The notes beneath the pieces are model-generated. The model did no database searches. It was given only the letters and a program-made list of their open reading frames with translations, and had not been told where the DNA came from. A program made the position numbers and the translations under genes. A DNA stretch of 64,000 nt from Xanthobacteraceae bacterium (GTDB taxonomy: Bacteria; Pseudomonadota; Alphaproteobacteria; Rhizobiales; Xanthobacteraceae): contig JALHRD010000018.1 in NCBI GenBank assembly GCA_022841625.1, forward strand, positions 1-64,000, read 5' to 3'. Of this stretch, positions 36,955 through 46,236 are shown in pieces; positions within the stretch are counted from its first letter, which is position 1, and each line of letters begins with the position of its first letter.

Positions 36955-37977
36955 ATGTCGCTCGTTGATGCCGCATCGGCGCGCATTGCGTTCGGCGCGA
37001 TCGCATTGGCAGCGTGCATTCCATCGCTGGCATCGGCGCAGGCCGATTTTGCCGGCAAGAGCATCACGATCATCGCGAGCTTCGAAGCGGGCGGGCCGTA
37101 TGATTTCTATGCGCGCCTGGTTGCGCGGCATCTCGGCGCGCATCTGCCCGGAAAACCCAATGTCATTGTGCAGAACATGCCGGGCGCCGGCGGTTTGCGC
37201 GGCGCCAATTATCTTTACAATGTCGCTGCGAAGGACGGCAGCGTGATGGGTGTGGTGTCGCAGACCGTCGCGGTCGGGCAAGTGCTCGGCACCACGCCCG
37301 GCATTCAGTACGACGCGCCGAACTACACCTGGATCGGCCGGATGAACGCCAATGTCGAGGTCGATCACGCCTGGCATGCGTCCGGCGTGCGGACCATCCA
37401 GGACGTGATGGCGCGCGAGACCGTTGCCGCCGGCACAGGACCGACATCGTCATCGGTGGTGATGCGCCGGCTGATGAACGAACTGGTTGGCACGCGTTAC
37501 AAGATTGTCACCGGGTTCCAAGGACCGACCTCGGCGCAACTTGCGTTCGAGCGCGGCGAAGTCGACGCCATTGTGAAGCCCTGGTCGAGCATCAAGAGCG
37601 GCACGCCGGAATGGCTGCGCGACAAGAAAATTCATCTGCTGGTGCAATTTACCCAAACGCGCCATCGTGAGCTCAAGGACGTGCCGGCGATTGTCGATCT
37701 CGGCCAGGACGACGAGCAACGGCAAATTCTCAGCCTGTTCGCGGGCGGCGCGCCGCTCGGGACTGCGCTGCTGGCCCCACCGGGCGTGCCAGATGCGACG
37801 GCGCTGCGCCGCGCCTTTGACGCGACCCTGCGAGATCCCGCATTGCTGGCCGAGGCAGCCAAGGCGCGGGTCGATATCGAGCCGTTGACCGGCGAGGAAT
37901 TGCACAAGGTGGTCGCCGATACCTTCAATGTCCGCGCCGAAGTACTCGCGCGCGCCCGCAAGCTGAGTGTTCAATGA
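36955..37977 (+). CDS. Bug-family tripartite tricarboxylate receptor
   Basis: A 340-residue periplasmic receptor: the signal peptide ends SLASAQA, followed by FAGKSITIIASFEAGGPYD, ARLVARHLGAHLPGKPNV and VQNMPGAGGLRG. It belongs to the same divergent Bug subgroup as the two minus-strand genes at 39458 and 40510 (shared ARHxGxHxPGxP and VQNMPGAxG). ATG 36955 follows GGGAGATTTAGAA. Its stop overlaps the UbiD-family gene by 4 bases (ATGA), so the two are translationally coupled. A carboxylate substrate of that decarboxylase is a reasonable guess for its ligand. Confidence 0.9.
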   Translation: MSLVDAASARIAFGAIALAACIPSLASAQADFAGKSITIIASFEAGGPYDFYARLVARHLGAHLPGKPNVIVQNMPGAGGLRGANYLYNVAAKDGSVMGVVSQTVAVGQVLGTTPGIQYDAPNYTWIGRMNANVEVDHAWHASGVRTIQDVMARETVAAGTGPTSSSVVMRRLMNELVGTRYKIVTGFQGPTSAQLAFERGEVDAIVKPWSSIKSGTPEWLRDKKIHLLVQFTQTRHRELKDVPAIVDLGQDDEQRQILSLFAGGAPLGTALLAPPGVPDATALRRAFDATLRDPALLAEAAKARVDIEPLTGEELHKVVADTFNVRAEVLARARKLSVQ

Positions 37978-39455
37978 CCAAGACAGTCGATGCCGCGCAA
38001 CGCCTGACCGCGTTGAGCGATCTGCGCCAATGTCTGAAGATCGCCGAGGAGATTGATGAACTCGAAGTCGTCGAGGGTGTCGATCCGCACCTGGAAATGG
38101 GCGCGCTTTATGAGTTGTCGCTGCAAAATCCGGTGCCGCCGGTGTTGCTGTTCCGCAAGATCAAAGGCTATCCCGACGACCACCGCGTCGTGGTGAATGT
38201 GCGGTCCTCGCGCGTGTTCAATTCCGGCGTCGGCCTTGAATTGGTGCAAAACTACCGCAAGCATCGCCGCAGGAGCGCCGACCCGATCACATCCGAATAC
38301 GTCGCCGACGGCCCGGTGTTCGAGAACGTGCTGATGGACAACCAGGTCGATGTGCTCGCATTTCCGGCGCCGAAATGGCACGCCGGCGACGGTGGCGCCT
38401 ATATCGGCACTGAATGTATGGTGATCGCGCAAGATCCGGATACGGGCTGGGTCAATGCTGGCACCTACCGCGTTTCGGTTCGCGACGCCAAGACCCTGTC
38501 GCTGTTCATCGAGCCCGGCAAACATGCCGATACGATCCGCAAGAAATGGTGGGCCAAGGGCAAGCATTGTCCGATGGTGGTGACGGTCGGTCAGGCGCCC
38601 GCCTTGGGCGCGGCGGCGGCGGGCTTCTCGCCGGAGAATGTATGCGAATTCGATGTCGCCGGCGGACGGATCGGTCGGCCGATCAAGCTGGTCAAAGGTC
38701 GCGTTACAGGCGTGCCGTTTCCCAACGATTGCGAGTTGGTTTACGAGGGCTTCATGCCCTCGCCGGAAGCAGTCGCGATGGTCGAAGGGCCGTTCGGCGA
38801 ATGGCCGGGCTACTACACCTCGTCCGGCCCTGAGCCGGTATTGCAGGTCAAGGCGATCTATCATCGCAACGACCCGATCCAGACCGCGACTCCGCCGGCG
38901 CGGCCGATCTACCCCGGTACGTTTTTTGGTACCGCCGGATCCGGGCTCATTCGTGCCGCGGCGCTGTGGGACGATCTCGAAGCGGCCGGCGTGCCGGGCA
39001 TCAAAGGCGTGTGGAAGATGCCGGGCGGAGGCTCTCGCTTTATTAATGTGATTGCGGTCGATCAGCAGCATGCCGGCCACGCCAAGATGGCGGGATTGGT
39101 GGCGGCCGGCTGCGGGTCGTCGACCTATCTCGGGCGCATTATCATCATTGTCGATGACGACATCGACATCACCAACCCGGCCGAGGTGATGTGGGCGGTG
39201 GCGACGCGCTGGGACCCGAAAACCGCGACCGATATTATCGACGGTGTGTGGACCGGCTGGATCGATCCGATGCTGTTGCCGGAGCGACGCGCGCGCGGCG
39301 ACCTTACCAACAGCCGCATCATTATTTATGCGGTGCGGCCATTCGCTTGGAAAGACGAATTCCCCAAGGTCAACGCGGTCGATCGCGCCTATGCGGCGGA
39401 GGTCGCGGCGAAGTGGAGGGGGACGTTGAAATTCTTGGATGGCATTGCGGGCTGA
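37974..39455 (+). CDS. UbiD-family (prenylated-FMN) decarboxylase
   Basis: A 493-residue UbiD-family (de)carboxylase. The catalytic Glu/Glu segment reads VEGPFGEWPGYY, and the metal/prFMN site regions include SRVFNSGVGLELVQNYRKHR and PKWHAGDGGAYIGTECM. Length is close to canonical UbiD (about 490). Activity needs prenylated FMN from a UbiX; none is in the window. The isolated position away from ubiquinone genes and the 4-base overlap with a Bug receptor gene point to a catabolic aromatic or enoic-acid decarboxylase rather than ubiquinone synthesis (inference). Confidence 0.88.
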   Translation: MTKTVDAAQRLTALSDLRQCLKIAEEIDELEVVEGVDPHLEMGALYELSLQNPVPPVLLFRKIKGYPDDHRVVVNVRSSRVFNSGVGLELVQNYRKHRRRSADPITSEYVADGPVFENVLMDNQVDVLAFPAPKWHAGDGGAYIGTECMVIAQDPDTGWVNAGTYRVSVRDAKTLSLFIEPGKHADTIRKKWWAKGKHCPMVVTVGQAPALGAAAAGFSPENVCEFDVAGGRIGRPIKLVKGRVTGVPFPNDCELVYEGFMPSPEAVAMVEGPFGEWPGYYTSSGPEPVLQVKAIYHRNDPIQTATPPARPIYPGTFFGTAGSGLIRAAALWDDLEAAGVPGIKGVWKMPGGGSRFINVIAVDQQHAGHAKMAGLVAAGCGSSTYLGRIIIIVDDDIDITNPAEVMWAVATRWDPKTATDIIDGVWTGWIDPMLLPERRARGDLTNSRIIIYAVRPFAWKDEFPKVNAVDRAYAAEVAAKWRGTLKFLDGIAG

Positions 39456-39457
39456 GG

Positions 39458-40483
39458 CTATTTGGTCAGCGCCGAAACTTGGTCCACGATCGCCTTGGGT
39501 GTCGCATAGACCTTGCGGATGATGTCGGCGAGATAGGCGCCGTCCCTGGCTTCGACATCGAGCTTTTGCTTTTGGGCGTCGAGCAGGAACTCCGGATCCC
39601 GCATGGTTGCCATAAAAGCCTCCTGCATCATCGTGGCGCGATCCGCGGGCATGTCAGGCGGGGCGAAAAATGGCCGGCCGATCGACTCGCCGGCATAGAG
39701 GAATTCGAGCGCGGCTTTCTGGTCGGGCGTTTTGGCCAGATCGGTAACCACCGGCACGCCCTTAACGACAAAACGCGACGCGCTGGCGCTCTGCAGCAGC
39801 ACATTGACGGTCTTGTTGGCGATCCAATCCGGGCGCAGGTTTGCCAGTCCGGTCTGGCAGATGCCTTCGATTTCGCCGCGCTCGATGGCGAGCAGCACAT
39901 TTGAGGCCGATGGAAATCCGCCGATGACTTTGAACTTGAGGCCAAGCAATCCACTCAGCCCTTTGGGCCAGGCATAGGTGCCGGCGCCGGGCCCGGTTCC
40001 GCCGACAATCAACTCGGTGTGGTAGAGGTCCGCAAGCGTCTTCACTTTCACTTGCGGGCTATTGAGCGCCACGCAAGTGTTGGTGTCGATGGTGGGCGTG
40101 CCTAGCCAAGTGAGCTTGGTGGAATCGAAACGTGCGCCGGCTGCTCCGTTGATCGGGCCGAGCGGCGTGCTGCTTGCAACGATGGCGATCACGCTGCCGT
40201 CCTTGGGCGCGACATTGTAGATGTGGTTGACGGCGATGAACCCGCCGGCGCCCGGCATGTTCTGCACGATCACTGTGGGATTGCCGGGTAAATGCCGGCC
40301 AATGTGGCGCGCCACCAGCCGGCCCCAGAGATCGAAGCCGCCGCCCGCGCCAAAACCGACGATCACCTGCACGGTGCGGCCGGCGAAACCCGGGCCCTGC
40401 TGCGCTGGCACGGGTGCCGCGCTGAGGAGCAGGTAGGCGGTCGCTATCAGGGGAATTGCGCGCCGTGCCCCGCGGCGCTGCAT
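39458..40483 (-). CDS. Bug-family tripartite tricarboxylate receptor
   Basis: A 341-residue receptor with a signal peptide (ending APVPAQQ) and the subgroup motifs RTVQVIVGFGAGGGFD, RHIGRHLPGNPTV and VQNMPGAGGFIA. ATG 40483 is preferred since GGAG lies 9 bases upstream inside the short alternative leader (ATG 40501). It converges with the UbiD gene, the stops only 2 bases apart, and is second in a two-gene unit with 40510-41532. Ligand unknown. Confidence 0.88.
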   Translation of the reverse strand: MQRRGARRAIPLIATAYLLLSAAPVPAQQGPGFAGRTVQVIVGFGAGGGFDLWGRLVARHIGRHLPGNPTVIVQNMPGAGGFIAVNHIYNVAPKDGSVIAIVASSTPLGPINGAAGARFDSTKLTWLGTPTIDTNTCVALNSPQVKVKTLADLYHTELIVGGTGPGAGTYAWPKGLSGLLGLKFKVIGGFPSASNVLLAIERGEIEGICQTGLANLRPDWIANKTVNVLLQSASASRFVVKGVPVVTDLAKTPDQKAALEFLYAGESIGRPFFAPPDMPADRATMMQEAFMATMRDPEFLLDAQKQKLDVEARDGAYLADIIRKVYATPKAIVDQVSALTK

Positions 40484-40509
40484 GGTGGATATCTCCGTCA
40501 TGGCGCTGC

Positions 40510-41532
40510 TTAATACCCCGCCTGCTTGGCAATCGTCTTGGCGCGTTCGATCAGTTCGGATGGATAGGACGCGGCACTGAAATAGGTTTGCAATGTCGCG
40601 CCCGCCATCGGGTCGAGGTCGAAATTGATCTTGGCCGCGTCAGCGAGGAAAGCTTCATCTTTCAGCATCGCGACAAAGGCTGTGCGCAGCATGTCGACCC
40701 GCTCGCGCGGCACCCCGGGTGGCGCGGCGAAGGCGCGACCGACCACCGATGGCGAAGCGAAGATGTCGAGCAGTTTGCGGGTATCGTCGGTTTTGGCGAG
40801 ATCGACCATGCGCGGCAGGTATTCAAGCCCGGGGTTCTTGTCGCCGGTCTGTAACAATAGATTGACGGTCTTGTCGCGCAGCCATTCCGGGTTCTCGGCT
40901 TGCAGCGCTGACCACGGCAGGCTTAGCGCCTCGACCTCGCCGCGCATCATGGCGATCTTGGCTGAGGCCGGACCCTCGTAGCCGGTCACCAGGCGGAATT
41001 TGGTTCCGACCAGGGTATTGAGCGCCGACCAATTCAGCCGTGACGCCGCACCCGAGGCGGCCACGATCAGTTCATGATTAAAGACGTCGTCAATCGTCTT
41101 TACCTTGGCAGTGTGCCAGGCGAACAGCACGGCGCTGTTGCTGACCAGCCGCCCGATCCAGTTGAATTTTGCGACCTCGCCTTTGAGGCCTGGTGCGCCC
41201 AAGAGTTCGCGTAGGAACATCGCTTGGTCGAAGATGCCGAGCGCGGTGCCGTCCGGTGTGGCGACACTATAGACGTGGCTCGCGGCGCGCACGCCATTGG
41301 CGCCCGGCATGTTCTGCACCACAAAGGACGGGTTGCCAGGAATGTGCCTACCCATATGGCGCGCCAAGAGACGGCCATAGCCGTCGTAGCCGCCGGAGGC
41401 ATTCGAGCCGATCACAAGCGCAATGGTCTTGCCCTTGAAAAACGGTTCCTGCGCCGTCGCGCTTGCCGGCCAAATGCTCGCCACGCCGAATAGCAGCGCG
41501 ATCAGGCCCGACGATCGGCGCATATCAGTCAT
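40510..41532 (-). CDS. Bug-family tripartite tricarboxylate receptor
   Basis: A 340-residue receptor: the signal peptide ends SATAQE; FKGKTIALVIGSNASGGYDGY, ARHMGRHIPGNPSF and VQNMPGANGVRA mark the same subgroup as 36955 and 39458. It is first of the minus-strand pair, with 26 bases to the next start. Three near-neighbour paralogues suggest local duplication around the decarboxylase. No TctA or TctB permease is in the window. Confidence 0.88.
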   Translation of the reverse strand: MTDMRRSSGLIALLFGVASIWPASATAQEPFFKGKTIALVIGSNASGGYDGYGRLLARHMGRHIPGNPSFVVQNMPGANGVRAASHVYSVATPDGTALGIFDQAMFLRELLGAPGLKGEVAKFNWIGRLVSNSAVLFAWHTAKVKTIDDVFNHELIVAASGAASRLNWSALNTLVGTKFRLVTGYEGPASAKIAMMRGEVEALSLPWSALQAENPEWLRDKTVNLLLQTGDKNPGLEYLPRMVDLAKTDDTRKLLDIFASPSVVGRAFAAPPGVPRERVDMLRTAFVAMLKDEAFLADAAKINFDLDPMAGATLQTYFSAASYPSELIERAKTIAKQAGY

Positions 41533-41738
41533 GCAGATCTCCGTTTGCGCCGCCGCCTTTGGTGGCCGCCCAGATTTTCATGTCGTTGGCGCGATCATAA
41601 GGGAATGCCGGCGTTACTGAAAGTTTGTGCCAAGGCGTTCTGTGCCTTGAAGCGACCGTGTGGCAGGCCTAGGCTTCGACTAACAAAGAACCGCCCGCGG
41701 TCTAAAGCGCGCGGGTCAATCGGCGGGAGAAAACGTCC

Positions 41739-43412
41739 ATGCGCATTGCAGCATTACTGCGTCTTGCGATCGTTTTTGTTGCGGTTTCGGTCTTTGCGGT
41801 TTCGGTTTTGGCGCTTGATGCCGCGCACGCCCAGAATGCCGTTGCCCTGACTGGCCAAGTCACCTCCGCCGAAGAAGGTGCGATGGAGGGTGTGCTGGTC
41901 AATGCCAAGAAGGGCACCATCACAATCACGGTGGTGAGCGATGCGCAGGGCCGCTACAGCTTCCCCGCCAGCAAGCTGACGCCGGGCCAATATGCCCTGA
42001 GCATTCGGGCCGTCGGTTATGACCTCGACAATTCCAAGACCATCGAAATCGGTCCGCGAAACGTCACGCACAATCTGACCCTGCGCAAAACCGAGGACCT
42101 TGCCGCGCAGATGTCGAACGGCGAATGGATGCACAGCGTCCCCGGTTCGGACCAGCAAAAGGGGTTGCTCCTGGGCTGCGTCGGCTGCCACACCCTGGAG
42201 CGTTTCATGCGCTCGACGCATGATTTTAAGACCTTGATGGAGGTCACGCTGCCGCGGATGCAAGGTTATGTGAACCAGAGCATTCCGCAAAACCCACAAT
42301 TGCGACGTGGCGCGCGGCTGATGGAGGAACGCGGCGACCAACGCGTCGAGGTCTATCGCAAGGTCGCGGAGTATCTTGCCGACATTAACCTCAGCAAGGG
42401 ACCGACCTGGAGCTTCGAGCTCAAGCGGTTGCCGCGGCCGACCGGCCGTGCGACGCGGGTGATCTATACCGAATATGACCTTCCGCGCGAAACCATCTCG
42501 CCGCATGATGTCGTGCTCGATAAAGATGGCATCGCTTGGTATTCGAGCTTCGGCGAGCAGTTCTTCGGCCGGCTCGATCCGAAGACCGGCGCGGTGAAAG
42601 AATATGCCATGCCGCTTCATAAGCCGGACTTCCCAAAAGGCTCGCTTGGGTTGCGCGCCGACCGAGCCGGCAATTGGTGGCTTGGCAATATGTATCAGGC
42701 CGCGATCGTGAAATTCGATCCGAAGACCGAGCAGTTCCAGGCTTGGCCGATGCCGCCGCAATACAACATCGACGCGTCGCAAGTGAACATGGTGCGGCCG
42801 GAAAGCTCGCACGTCGATGGCAAGGTGTGGTCGCAAAACAACGGCTTTGCGGCGGTCCACCGTCTCGACCTGGCCTCTGGCCAGATCGAGACTTTTGAGC
42901 CTTACAAGAACTCGAAGATTCCCCACAACATCTACGATGTCATCCCGGACTCGCAGAACAACGTCTATTACACCGACTTTCGTAATTTCCATATCGGCCG
43001 GATCGATGCCAAGACCGGCGAGGTCAAGATCTATACCGCATTGACGCCGCGATCCGCGCCGCGGCGCGGCTACATGGATGCGCAGGATCGGTTGTGGTTC
43101 GGGATGTACCGCGCTGACCGGGTTGGGCTGTTCGACACCAAGACCGAGACGTTCAAGGAATGGCTGATGCCAACCAAATGGGCGTCGCCCTATGACGTGA
43201 TGCTCGACCGGAACGAGGAATTGTGGACCGGTTCGATGATCACCGATCATGTCACCCGGCTCAACACCAAGACTGACGAGATGGTCGAATATCTTTTGCC
43301 GCGCACCACCAATATCCGGCGGGTCTATGTCGATAACACCACCAATCCGGTGACGTTCTGGGTCGGTTCGAACCACGGCGCCTCGATCATCAAGCTTGAA
43401 ACGCTCGACTAA
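41739..43412 (+). CDS. Secreted CnaB-like / CxxCH / Vgb-type propeller protein
   Basis: A 557-residue periplasmic protein in three parts. After the signal peptide (1-31, ending DAAHA) comes a carboxypeptidase-regulatory-like beta-sandwich (about 36-116, with LTGQVTSAEEGAMEGVLV and GRYSFP). A short helical linker follows with one heme c site CVGCH (147-151) and the adjoining TLERFMRS. From about 230 to the end is a beta-propeller of the virginiamycin B lyase/streptogramin lyase type (repeats such as GSLGLRADRAGNWWLGN, SPYDVMLDRNEELWTGS). GGGAGAAAACG precedes ATG 41739. The function of this architecture is unknown to me. Confidence 0.85.
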   Translation: MRIAALLRLAIVFVAVSVFAVSVLALDAAHAQNAVALTGQVTSAEEGAMEGVLVNAKKGTITITVVSDAQGRYSFPASKLTPGQYALSIRAVGYDLDNSKTIEIGPRNVTHNLTLRKTEDLAAQMSNGEWMHSVPGSDQQKGLLLGCVGCHTLERFMRSTHDFKTLMEVTLPRMQGYVNQSIPQNPQLRRGARLMEERGDQRVEVYRKVAEYLADINLSKGPTWSFELKRLPRPTGRATRVIYTEYDLPRETISPHDVVLDKDGIAWYSSFGEQFFGRLDPKTGAVKEYAMPLHKPDFPKGSLGLRADRAGNWWLGNMYQAAIVKFDPKTEQFQAWPMPPQYNIDASQVNMVRPESSHVDGKVWSQNNGFAAVHRLDLASGQIETFEPYKNSKIPHNIYDVIPDSQNNVYYTDFRNFHIGRIDAKTGEVKIYTALTPRSAPRRGYMDAQDRLWFGMYRADRVGLFDTKTETFKEWLMPTKWASPYDVMLDRNEELWTGSMITDHVTRLNTKTDEMVEYLLPRTTNIRRVYVDNTTNPVTFWVGSNHGASIIKLETLD

Positions 43413-43430
43413 TTTCAGGGAGACGGAACC

Positions 43431-45074
43431 ATGCGCATCACGGCGATATTGCTGGTTGGGTTGCTATCGGTCTTCGGTCTCGGTGAGGCGAGGGCGCAGT
43501 CAGCCTTGAGCGGGCAGGTGACCTCGACCGAAGAAGGGGCAATGGAAGGCGTCGTGGTCAGCGCCAAGCGCGACGGCTCGACCATTACCGTCAGCGTCGT
43601 CACCGACGCCAAGGGGCGCTATGCATTCCCGGCAGCGCGGCTCGAGCCCGGCAAGTATTCGCTGCGGCTTCGCGCCGCCGGTTATCAACTTTCCGGTCCA
43701 TCGACCGCCGAAGTCGCCGCCGGCCAAGAGGCCAAGGCCGATCTCAAGCTGACCAAGCTGCGCAGCCTCTCGGCGCATCTGACCAATGCCGAGTGGATGC
43801 ACAGCATGCCCGGCACCGAGACGCAGAAAAAGTTCCTGCTTAATTGCCTGGGTTGCCACACGCTCGAACGCATCATGAAGTCGTCCCATGACGCGGACGG
43901 CATGATCGATGCGATCAATCGAATGGCCACCTACTATCCGGGCACCACGCCGTTGCGGCCGCAGCGGCTGGCCGGCAATTTCCAGCGCATGCGCGATCGC
44001 GGCAACGTCAAGCCGATCGCGGAGTGGCTCGCGACCGTCAATCTCAGCCAGCAGGACACCTGGCAGTTCCCGCTCAAGACGCTGCCGCGTCCGGTCGGCA
44101 GGTCGACCCGCGTGATCTTCACCGAATATGATCTGCCGGAGGCCCATATCCAGCCGCACGACGTGGTGATGGATAGCAAGGGCAACGTCTGGTACTCCGA
44201 CTTCGGCCAGATGTTCCTCGGCAAGATGGACGCCACGACCGGCAAGGTGACGCAATATCCGATTCCCGTCACCAAGCCCGGTTGGCCGCTCGGCTCGCTC
44301 GATCTCGAAATCGATCGCGACGACAATGTCTGGCTCGGCATGATGTACCAGGCGTCGATCGTGCGCTTCGACCAGAAGACCGAAACCTTCAGGGTCTGGT
44401 CGATCCCGAAGGAATGGGATTCGGAGGGCGCCCAGTTTGGGCACCTTGCGGTGCAAGGCACCCATGTCGACGGCAAGGTCTGGGTCAAGAATTCCGACGG
44501 CACCAAGATCTACCGGCTCGACCTGGCGACCGACAAATGGGAAGATCTCGGCGCTCCAATGGATCCACGCACCAAACGCCGCATTGGCACCTATGGCATC
44601 CACTCCGACAGCGTCAACAACGATGCCTATTTGCTCGACTTCGCCGCCGGCAATATCGTCAAGATCGACGCCAAGACCAAGCTGACGACGGTCTATCTGA
44701 CGCCATCGCCGAACTCGACGCCGCGCCGCGGCCGGGTCGATGCCGAAGGGCGGGTGTGGTTTGCGGAATATCGTGCCGACCGTATCGGCATGCTTGACCC
44801 GAAGAGCGGACAGATCACGGAGTGGAAGGTGCCGACCGAGTGGAGTGCGCCATATGACGCGATGTTCAGTCGGCACGGTCATGCCTGGACCGGCTCGATG
44901 GTGACCGATCGGGTGGCGCAGCTCGATGTCGAGACCGGGCAAGTGACCGAATACACGCTACCGCGCCCGACCAATATTCGCCGGGTCTATGTGGACGATC
45001 GCAGCAATCCCGGTCATTTATGGATCGGCAGCAATCATGGCGGATCGATCGTCAAGGTCGAGCCGCTGGACTAG
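43431..45074 (+). CDS. Secreted CnaB-like / CxxCH / Vgb-type propeller protein, tandem paralogue
   Basis: A 547-residue tandem paralogue of the preceding gene, 18 bases downstream, with ribosome site AGGGAG. The signal peptide ends EARAQS, the beta-sandwich spans about 26-108, the heme motif is CLGCH (139-143) followed by TLERIMKS, and the propeller fills about 220-547 (GSLDLEIDRDDNVWLGM, APYDAMFSRHGHAWTGS, RRVYVDDRSNPGHLWIG). Both copies keep EWMHSxPG before the heme site, a likely heme-pocket segment. It is more closely related to its neighbour than to the truncated copy at 51. Confidence 0.85.
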   Translation: MRITAILLVGLLSVFGLGEARAQSALSGQVTSTEEGAMEGVVVSAKRDGSTITVSVVTDAKGRYAFPAARLEPGKYSLRLRAAGYQLSGPSTAEVAAGQEAKADLKLTKLRSLSAHLTNAEWMHSMPGTETQKKFLLNCLGCHTLERIMKSSHDADGMIDAINRMATYYPGTTPLRPQRLAGNFQRMRDRGNVKPIAEWLATVNLSQQDTWQFPLKTLPRPVGRSTRVIFTEYDLPEAHIQPHDVVMDSKGNVWYSDFGQMFLGKMDATTGKVTQYPIPVTKPGWPLGSLDLEIDRDDNVWLGMMYQASIVRFDQKTETFRVWSIPKEWDSEGAQFGHLAVQGTHVDGKVWVKNSDGTKIYRLDLATDKWEDLGAPMDPRTKRRIGTYGIHSDSVNNDAYLLDFAAGNIVKIDAKTKLTTVYLTPSPNSTPRRGRVDAEGRVWFAEYRADRIGMLDPKSGQITEWKVPTEWSAPYDAMFSRHGHAWTGSMVTDRVAQLDVETGQVTEYTLPRPTNIRRVYVDDRSNPGHLWIGSNHGGSIVKVEPLD

Positions 45075-45125
45075 CGATAACGGACCGCTATCCGCCCTCA
45101 GATGAGGGGCGATCTAGGAACGCCG

Positions 45126-46199
45126 ATGTCGCATCGTTCGTGTTTCTTTGTGGTTACCGTTGCTGCTGCCTTGGTGGCTGCCGCACCCGCCCACGCTCAA
45201 ACCTTCAAGCAAGTGGCGACCATCGCGCTCCCCGGCACACCGATCAACGACTATGGCGTCTTGTCGATCGACCAAAAAACCGGCCTCGGCTATCTCGCGG
45301 ACAAGGACAACAAGGCGGTCGTGGTGTTCGACACCAAGACCGACAAATACGTGTCCCGCATCGGCGGCTTCGTCGGCTTAACCGGCAGCGGCAACGCGTC
45401 GGGTCCGAATGGCCTTGTGGTGGTCAATGGCGGCGCGCAACTCTGGGTGAGCGATGGCGACAGCACCATTAAGGTGGTCGACCTCATGACGCATGCGATT
45501 ACCGCGACGATCGCCACCGGCGGTAGGCTACGGGCGAATGCCATGGCGTTCGCGCCGGATCGTGGGGTCGTGATCGTCGCCAATTCCAATGACGCGGTGC
45601 CGTTCTTGAGCCTGATTTCGACCGGACCGGGCCACAAGGTGCTGGCGCGTCTTCCCGTGCCGCAATCGACCGAAAATCTGGAGCGCTCCGCCTGGCACGC
45701 GTCCAGCGGCACGTTCTTTACGGCCATTCCGGTGTTCACGGCCGATCAGAGCAAGGGGCTGTTGGCGCAGACCGACCCGACAAGCGGAACCATTCGCAAG
45801 CTGCACGCGTTGGAACTTTGTCATCCGCATAGCCTGTCGATTGTTTCCGATACGACCATCTTCCTGGGCTGTAGCAACGCCCATGGGCCCAACCGCAGGC
45901 CCGGCGGCGACATGGCGATCTTCGATATCGCGAGCGGGAAGATCGAGAGTTACGGCGCCGGTTGGGGCGGCAATGGCGGCTCGATCGTCAATCGCGCGCG
46001 CGGACTTTACGTTCATGCCACCACCGGCGGCGCGCTGGTGGTTGTCAACACCAAGACTCGCGAATTGATGCAGAAGGTGCCGACCTGGAGCGGGTCGCGC
46101 TCGCTCGACGTCAATCTTTCGAGCGACAAGGTCTATGTCGCGACCACCGCGAAGAGCGGCCCCTGTGGCGGTTGCGTCGCGGTGTTCGCGCAGCAGTGA
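45126..46199 (+). CDS. Secreted YncE-like beta-propeller protein
   Basis: A 357-residue periplasmic protein: signal peptide (ending APAHAQ), then seven-bladed YVTN/YncE-type repeats (INDYGVLSIDQKTGLGYLAD, VFDTKTDKYVSRIGG, VVDLMTHAITATIATGG, SGSRSLDVNLSSDKVYVA). It lacks a CxxCH site; its C-terminal cysteines (GPCGGCVAVFA) could form a disulfide. ATG 45126 follows AGGA and lies 51 bases after the propeller pair, so one transcript is likely. It may be a structural partner of the two heme-propeller proteins (inference). Confidence 0.82.
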   Translation: MSHRSCFFVVTVAAALVAAAPAHAQTFKQVATIALPGTPINDYGVLSIDQKTGLGYLADKDNKAVVVFDTKTDKYVSRIGGFVGLTGSGNASGPNGLVVVNGGAQLWVSDGDSTIKVVDLMTHAITATIATGGRLRANAMAFAPDRGVVIVANSNDAVPFLSLISTGPGHKVLARLPVPQSTENLERSAWHASSGTFFTAIPVFTADQSKGLLAQTDPTSGTIRKLHALELCHPHSLSIVSDTTIFLGCSNAHGPNRRPGGDMAIFDIASGKIESYGAGWGGNGGSIVNRARGLYVHATTGGALVVVNTKTRELMQKVPTWSGSRSLDVNLSSDKVYVATTAKSGPCGGCVAVFAQQ

Positions 46200-46236
46200 A
46201 TCGTTTTGCGCTCCCTTGGCCGGGACACGAGAATCT

